From the NCBI RefSeq assembly GCF_013488225.1, contig NZ_CP041240.1, forward strand, positions 310,001 through 374,000: 64,000 bases of DNA. The letters run 5' to 3'. Positions 24,806 through 33,469 of the stretch are shown here, in pieces. A program made the position numbers and the translations under genes. The number at the start of each line of letters is the position of its first letter. Position 1 is the stretch's first letter. The stretch comes from Sinorhizobium mexicanum (GTDB taxonomy: Bacteria; Pseudomonadota; Alphaproteobacteria; Rhizobiales; Rhizobiaceae). The notes under the pieces are model-generated. The model made no database searches and had not been told where the DNA came from. It worked only from the letters and a program-made list of their open reading frames with translations.

Positions 24806-26695
24806 CTACGCGAAGTGCTCCCTAAGGAATATTTCCAGGTTGCACAGCATCCAAACCTGCTTCCCAAAATCATCCGAGATCGGCCGGTTGGCGCCCAGCC
24901 ATGATCTCAACCGGGACCCGTCAAGATACGAGACAATGGCGGAATTGCTGTCTAGCAGCAGGCGCCGAAAGGGAGCCGAGGCCGTACCGGCTGCCCATTG
25001 ACCCAACGGTACTGGAAACCCTAGCTTCCTGCGTTTCAAAATAGCTGCCGGAAGAACATGTCCGTACGCTTCACGAAGCGCGACTTTCGACGTATCGGCT
25101 CGTTCAGAGAACAGAGAGATAGGCTGGACTGCCGCGGAAAGAAAAGCTGCCGTGCTATTCCACTTCAATCTCGCTCTTGCCGGCATGTTCAGAGCAACGG
25201 ACGTTAGCGCGTGGTCCACAAACGGTACTCGAGCCTCAAGCCCGACCGCCATTGTCGTGTTGTCTACCATTTCGAGCAGCGCCGGCAGGTGCGATCGGAC
25301 AAAAAAATGCGAAACTCGGTCGAAAACGGTCCCGCCGCACTCGTGCCACAGTAAACCGAAATGCTCCCTAAGTGCTGCATCACCATCCAAGTCGCCCAAC
25401 CATTGGGCCGTCGCCAGCTGTTCTTTGAGCGGAAGCGGAAAATAGGAGTATCGCTCGAGGAACAGGTCAAGCGCCGAGACCCCACGTTGCGGCAGCCCCA
25501 GCGAACCGCGTATGAAACGCTGGAGACGAGGCGGTAGATGGCGAATGATCTGGCTTCTCTGGTGATCAAATGGGAGCCTGAAAATCTTTCCGTAACCAGC
25601 GAAGAGTTCATCGGCTCCCTCGCCAGTCAGAACGACCTTGTGATCCTCGGCGACCGATCGCGCCAGGTGATACATGGCGACTTCGTTGTGCATTCCCATC
25701 GGATGCGAACGCAGCATCACAATTTTTTTGACGAGATCGACCGAGGGATCGGGAGGAATAGCGACAATTCGATGCGGCAAACGGAATGTCTCGGCAACCA
25801 GCGAGGCGTATGGAGCCTCATCGTAGTCCCTGCCGCGCACCGATCCCGTGAAGCAGACCACGCCAGGGGAAGCCTGCTTCGCGACCTCATAGGCTAGAAT
25901 GCTCGAATCCAGCCCGCCCGATAGAAGCATCGCAACTGGGGCGTCGGCCACTAGCTGCCGCTCAACTGCCGAGCTAATAAGTGACGTCAGCTCACGTGAG
26001 TCAACTGGCGCAGGGTTGCGGTCCCATGTCCACCATCGTCGCACGGTCACGCGGCCACCACTGATGACGGCTAGGCATCCAGGTTCGAGCTTCTTTATGC
26101 CGCTGAATAGCGTCTTCTGTCCGAGGGCTGCTCGGCACGAAAGAAAGCTCGACACGCCAATAGGATCCGGGCGCCTCGGACAACTCGGCCATTGCAACAG
26201 CGCGGATGGCTGAGAGGCAAAGGCGACGCCGTCTGAAAGATCCGCAAAATAAAGTGGCTTAATGCCGACGCGATCACGAACGAGAATCGTCATCCGGTTC
26301 CTCGGGTCATACAAACCAAAGGCGAACATCCCGTCTAAACGATTCAGACCATTGAGCTCCCACTCGATGTAGGCCCTAACCAAAACCTCCGTGTCGGATT
26401 TGGTCCGAAACCGATGACCCAGCTGACATAGTTGCTTGCGCAGTTCCCGATAATTAAAGATCTCGCCGTTGTAGGTAACCGTCACACCAGTTGCCTCGTC
26501 GCTGAACGGTTGATCGGATTGAGGTCCGAGATCGATGATCGAAAGACGAGCGTGCGCAAATGCGAAGCCACGACCTATTTGCACGTTGAGCGCATCCGGA
26601 CCGCGATGTGAGAGCCTGCGAATACACCCCAAGACCGAGCGCTGATCGTAGTTCTCTTGTCCGGTTGCGCCGACGATTCCAAAAATTCCACAAAT
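24806..26695 (-). CDS. Asparagine synthase-like glutamine amidotransferase (AsnB family), possible AUU start
   Basis: The protein has an N-terminal class II glutaminase domain (SHRGPDA, ARLSIIDL, YNGEIFNY, RDRVGIKPLYF) and a C-terminal AMP-ligase domain with the PP-loop LLSGGLDSSI. Length is 629 residues if translation starts directly before the catalytic cysteine. That codon is ATT (26693-26695), followed by TGT GGA (CGIFGIVGATGQ), with GGGAGA 5 bases upstream. The first ATG in frame is 21 codons later and would remove the nucleophilic Cys. Either AUU is used as a rare start or the start has been lost. The enzyme would amidate a carboxylate using glutamine and ATP. Confidence 0.82.
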   Translation of the reverse strand: MCGIFGIVGATGQENYDQRSVLGCIRRLSHRGPDALNVQIGRGFAFAHARLSIIDLGPQSDQPFSDEATGVTVTYNGEIFNYRELRKQLCQLGHRFRTKSDTEVLVRAYIEWELNGLNRLDGMFAFGLYDPRNRMTILVRDRVGIKPLYFADLSDGVAFASQPSALLQWPSCPRRPDPIGVSSFLSCRAALGQKTLFSGIKKLEPGCLAVISGGRVTVRRWWTWDRNPAPVDSRELTSLISSAVERQLVADAPVAMLLSGGLDSSILAYEVAKQASPGVVCFTGSVRGRDYDEAPYASLVAETFRLPHRIVAIPPDPSVDLVKKIVMLRSHPMGMHNEVAMYHLARSVAEDHKVVLTGEGADELFAGYGKIFRLPFDHQRSQIIRHLPPRLQRFIRGSLGLPQRGVSALDLFLERYSYFPLPLKEQLATAQWLGDLDGDAALREHFGLLWHECGGTVFDRVSHFFVRSHLPALLEMVDNTTMAVGLEARVPFVDHALTSVALNMPARARLKWNSTAAFLSAAVQPISLFSERADTSKVALREAYGHVLPAAILKRRKLGFPVPLGQWAAGTASAPFRRLLLDSNSAIVSYLDGSRLRSWLGANRPISDDFGKQVWMLCNLEIFLREHFA

Positions 26696-26730
26696 GGTAG
26701 TCTCCCGCGGCTTTGTACGTTGAAGAATGC

Positions 26731-27657
26731 TTAGCGTGGGGACGGGGCTCCGACGCTCCGTCGCGCGATCATTTGCACATAACCGTCACCAAACCAGAAT
26801 CTCGCGACAGGATGCTCATACTGGAGATACATCGGGGCAAAAAACCGCCGCAGGTTCTCGAAGCCCTTTGTGTAGCGCGAAATCCGGCGAGGTTCGACGA
26901 ACCCCTCGGTCAGGAACCACTCCTGGACTTGTGTCTCCGTGAAGTCAAAGCTGTGGTAAGTTGGCGCCTGTAGCCGATCCTTTATTGTTAAAAGCAGGTC
27001 TTTATCGAAGAGGCTTCGAATGAAACTTTCTTCACCTGGGATGAGTTCCGCCTCTGTGGCGTTCTTGACGCTGAAAAGCCAATCCAACCCTGCTTCGACC
27101 GACTCGATGGACATGTCATCAATAATGCTGCGAAACTCTTGATTCTGTGCGTAAACTTCCCGCAGCCGGTTTATGCATTGATACAGCGCACCGCTACCGG
27201 TCGCCATAATAGTCAGGAATAAGCACCCGCCGGGCTTAGTGACGCGAGCCAGTTCGGCGAACCCGCGTCGCGGGTCTTCGGTATGGTGGAGAACGCCCGC
27301 ACAGTGTACCAGGTCAAAAGTTCCTGTCTCGAAGGGCAAGTCCAGCACGCTACCGCCGACTAGTCTGGATCGATCTCCAAACTTTACCAATCTAGCTGTC
27401 GCGCATGGAAGCCATTCCTCCCCAAGCTCAAGCGACGTGACTCGTTTTGCTCCGTGCGACAGAAACGCATACGAGGCGTTCGCGTTCGAACCACAGCCGG
27501 CGTCGAGGATTGACATATCCCGAAACGCGCCTGCTGGAAGCCCAAAGTATTCTTCGGTGATCAATGTCGTTAGTCGGTGGAAGATGTGCTCGTCACAATC
27601 CTGCAGCCGGTGATGTGCATCAAAGACCTTGCGAGTGGCGGCTTCGAAAGCATTCAT
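26731..27657 (-). CDS. SAM-dependent methyltransferase, copy 2
   Basis: The 308-residue protein is a paralogue of the methyltransferase at 22377-23285, with motif I SILDAGCGSNANASYAFL, VTSLELGEEWLPCA and VHCAGVLHHTEDPRRGF. ATG 27657 was chosen because AGGAGG is 8 bases upstream; a longer frame starting at 27714 has no such site. It precedes the AsnB-like gene by about 35 bases, so both are probably co-transcribed. Two related methyltransferases in one cluster suggest two successive methylations of the product or of related products. Confidence 0.85.
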   Translation of the reverse strand: MNAFEAATRKVFDAHHRLQDCDEHIFHRLTTLITEEYFGLPAGAFRDMSILDAGCGSNANASYAFLSHGAKRVTSLELGEEWLPCATARLVKFGDRSRLVGGSVLDLPFETGTFDLVHCAGVLHHTEDPRRGFAELARVTKPGGCLFLTIMATGSGALYQCINRLREVYAQNQEFRSIIDDMSIESVEAGLDWLFSVKNATEAELIPGEESFIRSLFDKDLLLTIKDRLQAPTYHSFDFTETQVQEWFLTEGFVEPRRISRYTKGFENLRRFFAPMYLQYEHPVARFWFGDGYVQMIARRSVGAPSPR

Positions 27658-28547
27658 GGTCGTTACCTCCTGTTTAGTACTGGTTGCATTTTGAGCGCAT
27701 CTATTTGTTCTCATTCAAAGCTGTCGCGGTATCAGACGAGGGAGAACGCTTGAATGAAAGTGACGCGCCGAGCCAGTAGGATACAACCAGACATCATTAG
27801 CGCCGTTCGCTTCACCCAAACATGAGAACGCCGATTGGAAGGCTCCAGATCAGGCTAAGATGCTGGCTAGAACATCTTCACCGATGGGTGCTTGCTCGCG
27901 CGCGCGCTCCAAGCGGAATGCGGTGAAGCGTTCTTCGCTGTGCCATCGCGCACCGCTCTGCGAACCATTCGCAGATTTGCCCTTGCCGTCCGCCATGACT
28001 AACTCATTGAAGCAAGTTGCATGCCGTATTTGCGCGCCGCTTGCGCTGCACTACCTGTCCGTAGCGTCGGCGCGGACCTGGCGCCCTTGGTCGGGTTTCC
28101 GACATTCTTGTCCAGCTTTAGGCACAAAAAGGTTTGCCGATAGAGCACACACAGGGAGTTCTCAAGCATCAAAACACCGCGAATCGAGCGGGATTCGGTT
28201 CTCACCGCGAATGGACCGATAGGCGGCTTGCTGAACCGCTGGGTAGTGGCACCGATCCTAATCGAGATATGCTCAAGTGTAGCCACACAAGCGCGCAACG
28301 TCAGTGCCGCGAGAAGAGTGTCTCCGCAGATCACCGTAACTGCACACGCCCGAACACCGCGCGGACAAAGACTTCCCCCAGGTGCAGTGCTTGGCGGCGG
28401 TACGCTCGTTGGTGCAGCAGCTCGGCTTCCGACGGAGGCTTTTCTCGATGACGAGCCGTTGACCAGTCTCCCGGGAACTCCGTGAAGTCGTAGGTCAACG
28501 CGAGGCTGCTCCGGACAAGAGCAGTGTGCTTGCTGCTTTCAATAAAA
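27658..28547. other. Long stretch without recognised gene
   Basis: About 890 bases between the methyltransferase gene and the prxS promoter contain only short frames on both strands, none with a recognised motif or convincing start. Confidence 0.45.
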
Positions 28548-28563
28548 TGGCATGGCACTTGCA
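28548..28563 (+). promoter_or_regulatory. Sigma-54 promoter of prxS-rpoN2
   Basis: TGGCATGGCACTTGCA has the GG-N10-GC spacing and a perfect -12 box (TTGCA). It lies 85 bases before the prxS start. No TGT-N10-ACA site was found in the preceding 300 bases. Confidence 0.75.
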
Positions 28564-28648
28564 GGACATGCATGTCGGTCGAGGGTCTGCACGCATCAGG
28601 CGCAATGGAGAGCCATGCGTCCGTTTTTCTACTAGAGGAGCAATATTG

Positions 28649-29188
28649 ATGACTGTGAAAAAGAAGGTTCCCTTCGTCACCTTTCGCACGCGTGTTCGCG
28701 ATGATTCTATCGCAGGGCCAAACCCATACCGGTGGGAAGACAAGACATCCGACGACTATTTCAAGGGCAAGCGCGTTATCCTGTTCTCGCTGCCAGGCGC
28801 CTTCACCCCGACCTGCTCCACTTATCAACTGCCCGATTTCGAGGATCTTTACACCGAGTTCCAGAAGGAGCGCATTGATGAAATCTACTGTCTCTCCGTC
28901 AACGATGCATTCGTGATGAACGCCTGGAGCAGGGCCCAGGGGCTGAAAAAGGTAAAGCTCATTCCCGACGGCTCGGGAGAATTCACACGCAAGATGGGCA
29001 TGCTAGTCGCCAAGGACAATCTCGGATTCGGAATGCGCTCCTGGCGCTACGCTGCCGTAATCAATGACGGCGTCATCGAGCAGTGGTTCGAGGAGGAAGG
29101 TTTCTCCGACAACTGCGAAACCGATCCCTATGGCGTCTCTTCTCCGCAGAACATTCTTGAGAGGCTAAAGGCCCCGGCCGCCGCATGA
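28649..29188 (+). CDS. prxS: PrxS, symbiosis-expressed peroxiredoxin
   Basis: The 179-residue protein is a Prx5/AhpE-type peroxiredoxin with the peroxidatic cysteine (about residue 56) in PGAFTPTCSTYQLP and partner motifs YCLSVNDAFVMNAW. It reduces hydrogen peroxide and alkyl hydroperoxides. GAGGAG precedes ATG 28649 by 8 bases. In Rhizobium etli, prxS lies directly before rpoN2 and is expressed in bacteroids; the same order is seen here, with a sigma-54 promoter in front. It probably protects nitrogenase-producing cells from peroxide. Confidence 0.92.
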   Translation: MTVKKKVPFVTFRTRVRDDSIAGPNPYRWEDKTSDDYFKGKRVILFSLPGAFTPTCSTYQLPDFEDLYTEFQKERIDEIYCLSVNDAFVMNAWSRAQGLKKVKLIPDGSGEFTRKMGMLVAKDNLGFGMRSWRYAAVINDGVIEQWFEEEGFSDNCETDPYGVSSPQNILERLKAPAAA

Positions 29189-29262
29189 CCTAAAGGAGCC
29201 ACCATATCGCAGCTACCATTACGCACCGCGCAGTGCGTCGCTCGACAGGAGTTTCGCTCTAC

Positions 29263-30702
29263 ATGGAGTCCGTTGTAAGCCTTCTTCAACGCCAGCAGCA
29301 ATCGCTGGTAATGACGCCGCAACTCATCGCGTCGATACGTTTGTTGCAACTGGCGCATGCCGAACTGCATCAGTTCGTCGAGCAGGAAATAGAGAAGAAC
29401 CCGTTCCTCGAGTTGGCGTCAGACGACAGTGCGACGTCTGGCGATCTATCGCCGGTTTCGGGGGGAGACCCGAACATCGGCGCGCGCGAAAACGATGGTG
29501 ATGGGCCGATGAGGGCGGAGACCTCGGAACTGCTCAGGCAATGGAAATCAATCCGCGACACAGCCAATGTTGCCGCGGGGGATAGGCCTGCCCTCGAAGA
29601 GTTTGCCGCCTCAACGGAAACATTGCACGACCATGTCGCTCGTCAGGTGGCCCTTACCGCATTCACCCCGCAGGAGCGGATGATCGCTAGCCAGCTTACC
29701 GATCATCTGGAAGACACTGGGTATATTCATGTAGACCTTTTGGAGCTGGCCCGCAGGCTGAATGTCGGAGAGGCTGATGTAGAGCGGGTTCTCGGAACCT
29801 TGCAGCTCTTTGATCCACCGGGAATATTCGCACGAACTCTCAGCGAATGCCTCGAGATACAACTGCGCCAGCGAGACCGTTTCGATCCCGCGATGGCGGC
29901 GTTGGTTGCCAATCTTGAGATGCTGGCTCAACGCGATTTTCAGGCGCTGAAGCGGCAATGTCGTGTCGACGAGGACGACATTCTCGACATGTTGCATGAA
30001 ATCCGTACCCTCGATCCCAAGCCTGGCAACCGATACCAATCCGGAGGTCCGGACTATATCATACCCGACGTCTGGGTCCTGCCGTCGCCCGGAGGTGGAT
30101 GGCAAATCGAGCTTAATCCGGACATGCTGCCCAAAGTGCTGATCAACCAGACCTATTTTGCCGAAGTCTCTCGGCTGACGGCACACAATTCAGAAGATCA
30201 GGCATTCCTCAACGAGTGCTTCCAAAACGCAAGCTGGCTGGTTCGCAGCCTCGATCAGCGCGCCAAGACCATTCTCAAGGTAGCAACTGAAATCGTCCGC
30301 CAGCAGGATGTGTTTTTGGAACATGGCATTGCCCATCTTCGGCCTCTCAATCTTAAGACCGTCGCTGACGCGATTGACATGCACGAGTCGACTGTAAGTC
30401 GGGTGACATCGAACAAGTACATGCTCACTCCGCGCGGCGTCTTCGAACTAAAGTATTTTTTCACAGTCGCAATCGCCTCCTCCCAAGGCGGCGAGGCACA
30501 CTCCGCCGAAGCTGTCCGCCATAGCATCAAGGCAATGATCACCGCAGAAACGCTCGATCATGTATTTTCAGACGAGGAGATCGCGGCCCGCCTCAGGAAA
30601 ACCGGTATCGACATCGCGCGCCGGACCGTCACAAAATATCGAGAAGCGATGAACATACCCACCTCCGTGCAACGCCGCCGGGAAAAGCGGCTGGGACTCT
30701 AA
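29263..30702 (+). CDS. rpoN2: RpoN2, symbiotic sigma-54 factor
   Basis: The 479-residue protein has the sigma-54 regions in order: the glutamine-rich activator-interacting N terminus (LLQRQQQSLVMTPQLIASIRLLQ), an acidic region II, the core-binding domain, the HTH region and the C-terminal RpoN box ARRTVTKYRE (about residues 452-461). ATG 29263 was chosen because it gives the usual short leader before the Q-rich segment. It lies 74 bases behind prxS, and both share the sigma-54 promoter at 28548, so RpoN may enhance its own synthesis. It should serve the NifA-dependent promoters in this window. Confidence 0.95.
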   Translation: MESVVSLLQRQQQSLVMTPQLIASIRLLQLAHAELHQFVEQEIEKNPFLELASDDSATSGDLSPVSGGDPNIGARENDGDGPMRAETSELLRQWKSIRDTANVAAGDRPALEEFAASTETLHDHVARQVALTAFTPQERMIASQLTDHLEDTGYIHVDLLELARRLNVGEADVERVLGTLQLFDPPGIFARTLSECLEIQLRQRDRFDPAMAALVANLEMLAQRDFQALKRQCRVDEDDILDMLHEIRTLDPKPGNRYQSGGPDYIIPDVWVLPSPGGGWQIELNPDMLPKVLINQTYFAEVSRLTAHNSEDQAFLNECFQNASWLVRSLDQRAKTILKVATEIVRQQDVFLEHGIAHLRPLNLKTVADAIDMHESTVSRVTSNKYMLTPRGVFELKYFFTVAIASSQGGEAHSAEAVRHSIKAMITAETLDHVFSDEEIAARLRKTGIDIARRTVTKYREAMNIPTSVQRRREKRLGL

Positions 30703-30747
30703 TGGCGATCAAGCCCTGGCGGCCTCCGACCGCCGGCGAACGCGGCT

Positions 30748-31443
30748 CTAGTCCAAATCGGTCCCGTTCTTGACCGGTGCAAGACGGCTTTCGCCTTCCT
30801 CCGGGCCAAAACAACTCCTGAACTCGTGGCATTCCCGGCAACTGGGCGCCGCACAAAGCGCAAAACCCTCAGCCTCGCAAAGCTTGTAGTAGAGATACTT
30901 CTTCCATTTCATGTTTCCGGTGTTGCCGGCCGCCAGGTTCGGGAAGTGCGTGGCAAGCAAGCGGCTGAGCTCGGATCGGTCGAAGAGGCCGAGGTCCTGC
31001 CACAGATGATCATTGCGCAAGGCACGCCGGGCGATGATCTTGGCGAAGCGGGCGCTCGTGGAATCGCCCGGCCGGGCATGGGTTAGCAGCAGTCCGCGCA
31101 GAAGGTCTTCCTCCATACCAATCTCGGGATCGCTCACGTCTCCCAATGAGAATGAGTGGATGAAACTGGAGGGGAAATTACGGGTCAGGATATCCTGTAG
31201 CTCGGCGCGTGAAAGACCGGTTGCCTCCGTCGCCGTCGCCTCGCCGGCATCGACTTCCTCGAGCGCACGCGAAAGGACACAGGCAAGTACATAATCGTCG
31301 AAATCCATCTCCACATCCATCCGCGGCCATCGGCTGGCGCCGGGCGATTGTGAGTGTCGTGCGCGGCGGGGCAGATAGGACAAGCGTACTCCACGAGTGA
31401 CGCCCGGTCCCCATAAAATGCGGATCTGCCGCGGATCTGACAT
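30748..31443 (-). CDS. nifQ: NifQ, molybdenum donor for FeMo-cofactor synthesis
   Basis: The 231-residue protein has the NifQ C-terminal metal motif C-x4-C-x2-C-x5-C (CAAPSCRECHEFRSC) after the conserved NMKWKKYLYYKLCEAEGF. NifQ carries a Mo-Fe-S cluster and passes molybdenum to the NifEN/NifH cofactor machinery. ATG 31443 was preferred because GGAAGGA stands 8 bases upstream. It is convergent with rpoN2 and divergent from the Ntn-hydrolase gene. A sigma-54-like element (31518-31533) and a NifA site (31621-31636) lie upstream. Confidence 0.9.
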   Translation of the reverse strand: MSDPRQIRILWGPGVTRGVRLSYLPRRARHSQSPGASRWPRMDVEMDFDDYVLACVLSRALEEVDAGEATATEATGLSRAELQDILTRNFPSSFIHSFSLGDVSDPEIGMEEDLLRGLLLTHARPGDSTSARFAKIIARRALRNDHLWQDLGLFDRSELSRLLATHFPNLAAGNTGNMKWKKYLYYKLCEAEGFALCAAPSCRECHEFRSCFGPEEGESRLAPVKNGTDLD

Positions 31444-31517
31444 GGTGCTTGTCCTTCCATTCCCATCGACCGATGTCATATCGGTCGGCAGCTCCCGCCG
31501 CCTTGTCACAGGGGACC

Positions 31518-31533
31518 TTCAAATCTCGTGCCA
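31518..31533 (-). promoter_or_regulatory. Sigma-54-like promoter of nifQ
   Basis: On the minus strand TGGCACGAGATTTGAA has a perfect -24 box (TGGCAC) and correct spacing, but the -12 box is TTGAA instead of TTGCA. The mismatch suggests a weak promoter. Confidence 0.5.
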
Positions 31534-31620
31534 GCTGCGCGGCAAAGCTCTCGGAACTGATTTTCCGAGATGTATTCAACAACTTAAATGAGCATGCAGC
31601 AGAAAATGGATCGAATACGA

Positions 31621-31636
31621 TGTCTCGGAATCGACA
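31621..31636. promoter_or_regulatory. NifA upstream activator site between nifQ and the Ntn-hydrolase gene
   Basis: TGTCTCGGAATCGACA fits TGT-N10-ACA. It lies about 90 bases upstream of the nifQ -24 box and about 120 bases upstream of the -24 box of the divergent gene, so one site may serve both. Confidence 0.65.
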
Positions 31637-31757
31637 AAAGTCGACAGCGCCGCGTCCTCTTGCACCGAATACGAACGTCTAGAAGAGGACTGTCGGCATC
31701 CGAACACGGACGGGGCTTCCCGAGCGCGCTTTCGATCGCGGAAACCTGGGCGCTGCT

Positions 31758-31773
31758 TGGTATATTCCTTGCA
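31758..31773 (+). promoter_or_regulatory. Sigma-54 promoter of the Ntn-hydrolase gene
   Basis: TGGTATATTCCTTGCA has GG-N10-GC spacing and a perfect -12 box; the -24 box deviates (TGGTAT). It lies 104 bases before the gene start. Confidence 0.6.
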
Positions 31774-31877
31774 ACTGACACTCAAGGCAGACGCAAGCGC
31801 TGTGGCTTCAGTCGAGCTGATCGCCGCGACAATCAACGTCTAGAAGGCTGGAATAGCCCATATGAGGAGCACAGCGG

Positions 31878-32423
31878 ATGACGTGCATTGTCGGTTTAAT
31901 CGACAACGGGTCAGTTCACATTGGCGGCGACAGCGCTGGTGTGGCCGGCCATTCCATTACCATCCGGGCCGATCGGAAGATCTTCCGCAAGCAGGACTTC
32001 ATCTTCGGTTTTACGACCTCGTTCAGGATGGGCCAGCTGTTGGCGCATTCCTTCGAGCTGCCAAAAAGGCATGCCGATACTGATGTCTACGCCTTTATGG
32101 TGACCGACTTTGTGAACGGGCTCCGCCAATGCCTGCGAGATGGCGGCTACGCACAGCGGCACTACGAAGCCGAGCGTGGTGGCACGTTCCTCGTCGGCTA
32201 TGCCGGACGGCTCTTCAAAATCGGTTGGGACTATCAGGTTGGCGAAGCCGTCGATGGCTTTGACGCCTGTGGATGCGGACAAGAAATAGCACTGGGCGCG
32301 CTTTTTGCCCGCTCCCACTCTCCGCCTCGCGAAAGGTTAGCGATAGCTCTCAATGCGGCTGAGCGTTTTTCTACCGGCGTACGCGGCCCGTTTCACTTCG
32401 AGACGCTGGACTCGGCCGAGTGA
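31878..32423 (+). CDS. Ntn-hydrolase (proteasome beta-subunit-like) protein
   Basis: The 181-residue protein begins MTCIVGLIDNGSVHIGGDSAG, the N-terminal Ntn-hydrolase pattern in which Thr2 would be the nucleophile after removal of Met1. Asp18 and the later RKIF (Lys-equivalent region) match T1-family proteasome-like proteases. GAGGAG is well placed before ATG 31878. The fold suggests peptide or amide hydrolysis, possibly as a ring-shaped oligomer, but it is neither HslV nor a true proteasome subunit. It lies between nifQ and iscN with its own NifA/sigma-54-type promoter, so it is probably made during nitrogen fixation. Confidence 0.75.
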   Translation: MTCIVGLIDNGSVHIGGDSAGVAGHSITIRADRKIFRKQDFIFGFTTSFRMGQLLAHSFELPKRHADTDVYAFMVTDFVNGLRQCLRDGGYAQRHYEAERGGTFLVGYAGRLFKIGWDYQVGEAVDGFDACGCGQEIALGALFARSHSPPRERLAIALNAAERFSTGVRGPFHFETLDSAE

Positions 32424-33004
32424 GGAGGTCGACGCGCAAGGCCGAACCTTACGGCACACAAGGTCTACGTTAATTGTCAAACACCCGCCGCACCTGACGG
32501 CCCCTTCGCGCATGTCCGCACCGACATGGACGGGAGTGACCCGCACCCGTAGACCGAGGCGTTCTTCCGCCCGCCTCAACAAGACAATGAAATGTTGGCT
32601 GGCGCCAAAGGAAATGTCCACAGCAGACTCTTGCCCCTGCATGCCGCCGTTCCGCCGGCGCTGGGAGAGCAGCAGGCGGGAAACAAAAACCATATCCGAG
32701 CATGCAAGCGAGCGCGGCGCACGCACAGCAGCATTTCAGGCGATCTCGCTGAAAGGCGATCATGATCTCACGCCGGGTGGATCGACAAAGGTATTCGCAC
32801 GTCAGCCTGTCGCAAGCGCTCGCGTGACAACATTGTCACGAGGTCGGTCAGCAACCTTCAGCGTCCGACCAATGATGACCTGACAGCGCTGCGCAACGCC
32901 AGGGCGAGGCGAGGACCAGGATGTTTAGGCAAACCACACGACGGTACGGGCTTCAAAGCGAATTGGCCGGCCTCCGCACCCCCCTATTGTCCCATGTTCG
33001 ACGA
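32424..33004. other. Intergenic stretch without recognised gene
   Basis: Frames up to 176 codons run through this stretch on the plus strand (from within the preceding gene), but none has a recognised motif or a supported start. No relic was identified. Confidence 0.4.
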
Positions 33005-33020
33005 TGTCGGACACGGGACA
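33005..33020. promoter_or_regulatory. NifA upstream activator site of iscN-nifS
   Basis: TGTCGGACACGGGACA fits TGT-N10-ACA. It lies only about 50 bases upstream of the -24 box, closer than the common 80-150 bases. Confidence 0.7.
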
Positions 33021-33064
33021 CAAGCGCGTTAGAGCATGATGTTGTTTATACATGTTTTTCTCCT

Positions 33065-33080
33065 TGGCACGGTGGTTGCT
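33065..33080 (+). promoter_or_regulatory. Sigma-54 promoter of iscN-nifS
   Basis: TGGCACGGTGGTTGCT has a perfect -24 box and spacing, with a near-perfect -12 box. It lies 44 bases before iscN. Confidence 0.9.
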
Positions 33081-33124
33081 CGGCTACCCCGCTAAAGCCC
33101 TTCGGAATGAGGAGAAACCATCGC

Positions 33125-33445
33125 ATGATCACGCTCACTGAGAATGCCGTCGCAGGCATGAAAGCTGCGCTTTCGCGAGCCCCCGAGCCGGCGGAAGGTT
33201 TTCGCATCATGGTCCAGGCAGGCGGCTGCGCGGGCTTCAAATACATGATGGGAATGGAAAGCTTGGCGCGTGAGGGCGACGTGGTCATCGAGACAGATGG
33301 GGTTACGGTGTTCGTGGACGCAGGTTCGCAACCCCAAATAGCCGGTATGACCGTCGACTTCGTCACCGGGGTCGAATCCTCCGGGTTTGTCTTCGACAAT
33401 CCAAACGCGCGACAGAAGTGCTCCTGCGGCAAGTCCTTCGGCTGA
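33125..33445 (+). CDS. iscN: IscN, HesB/IscA-type iron-sulfur carrier
   Basis: This 106-residue A-type carrier has the three conserved cysteines: GGCAGFKYMM and the C-terminal KCSCGKSF. It accepts or delivers Fe-S clusters for nitrogenase maturation. ATG 33125 was chosen because MITLTENAV is the usual family start; the upstream frame crosses the sigma-54 promoter. It is the first gene of an operon that continues with a decayed nifU and nifS, as known for Rhizobium etli iscN-nifU-nifS. Confidence 0.9.
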   Translation: MITLTENAVAGMKAALSRAPEPAEGFRIMVQAGGCAGFKYMMGMESLAREGDVVIETDGVTVFVDAGSQPQIAGMTVDFVTGVESSGFVFDNPNARQKCSCGKSFG

Positions 33446-33469
33446 TCACCTGACATAGTGAGCGAACCT

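Noticed and set aside
32353..32883. 176-codon frame behind the Ntn-hydrolase gene
   Set aside because: It starts inside the preceding gene, has biased composition (many Arg, Ser, Pro) and no recognisable domain.
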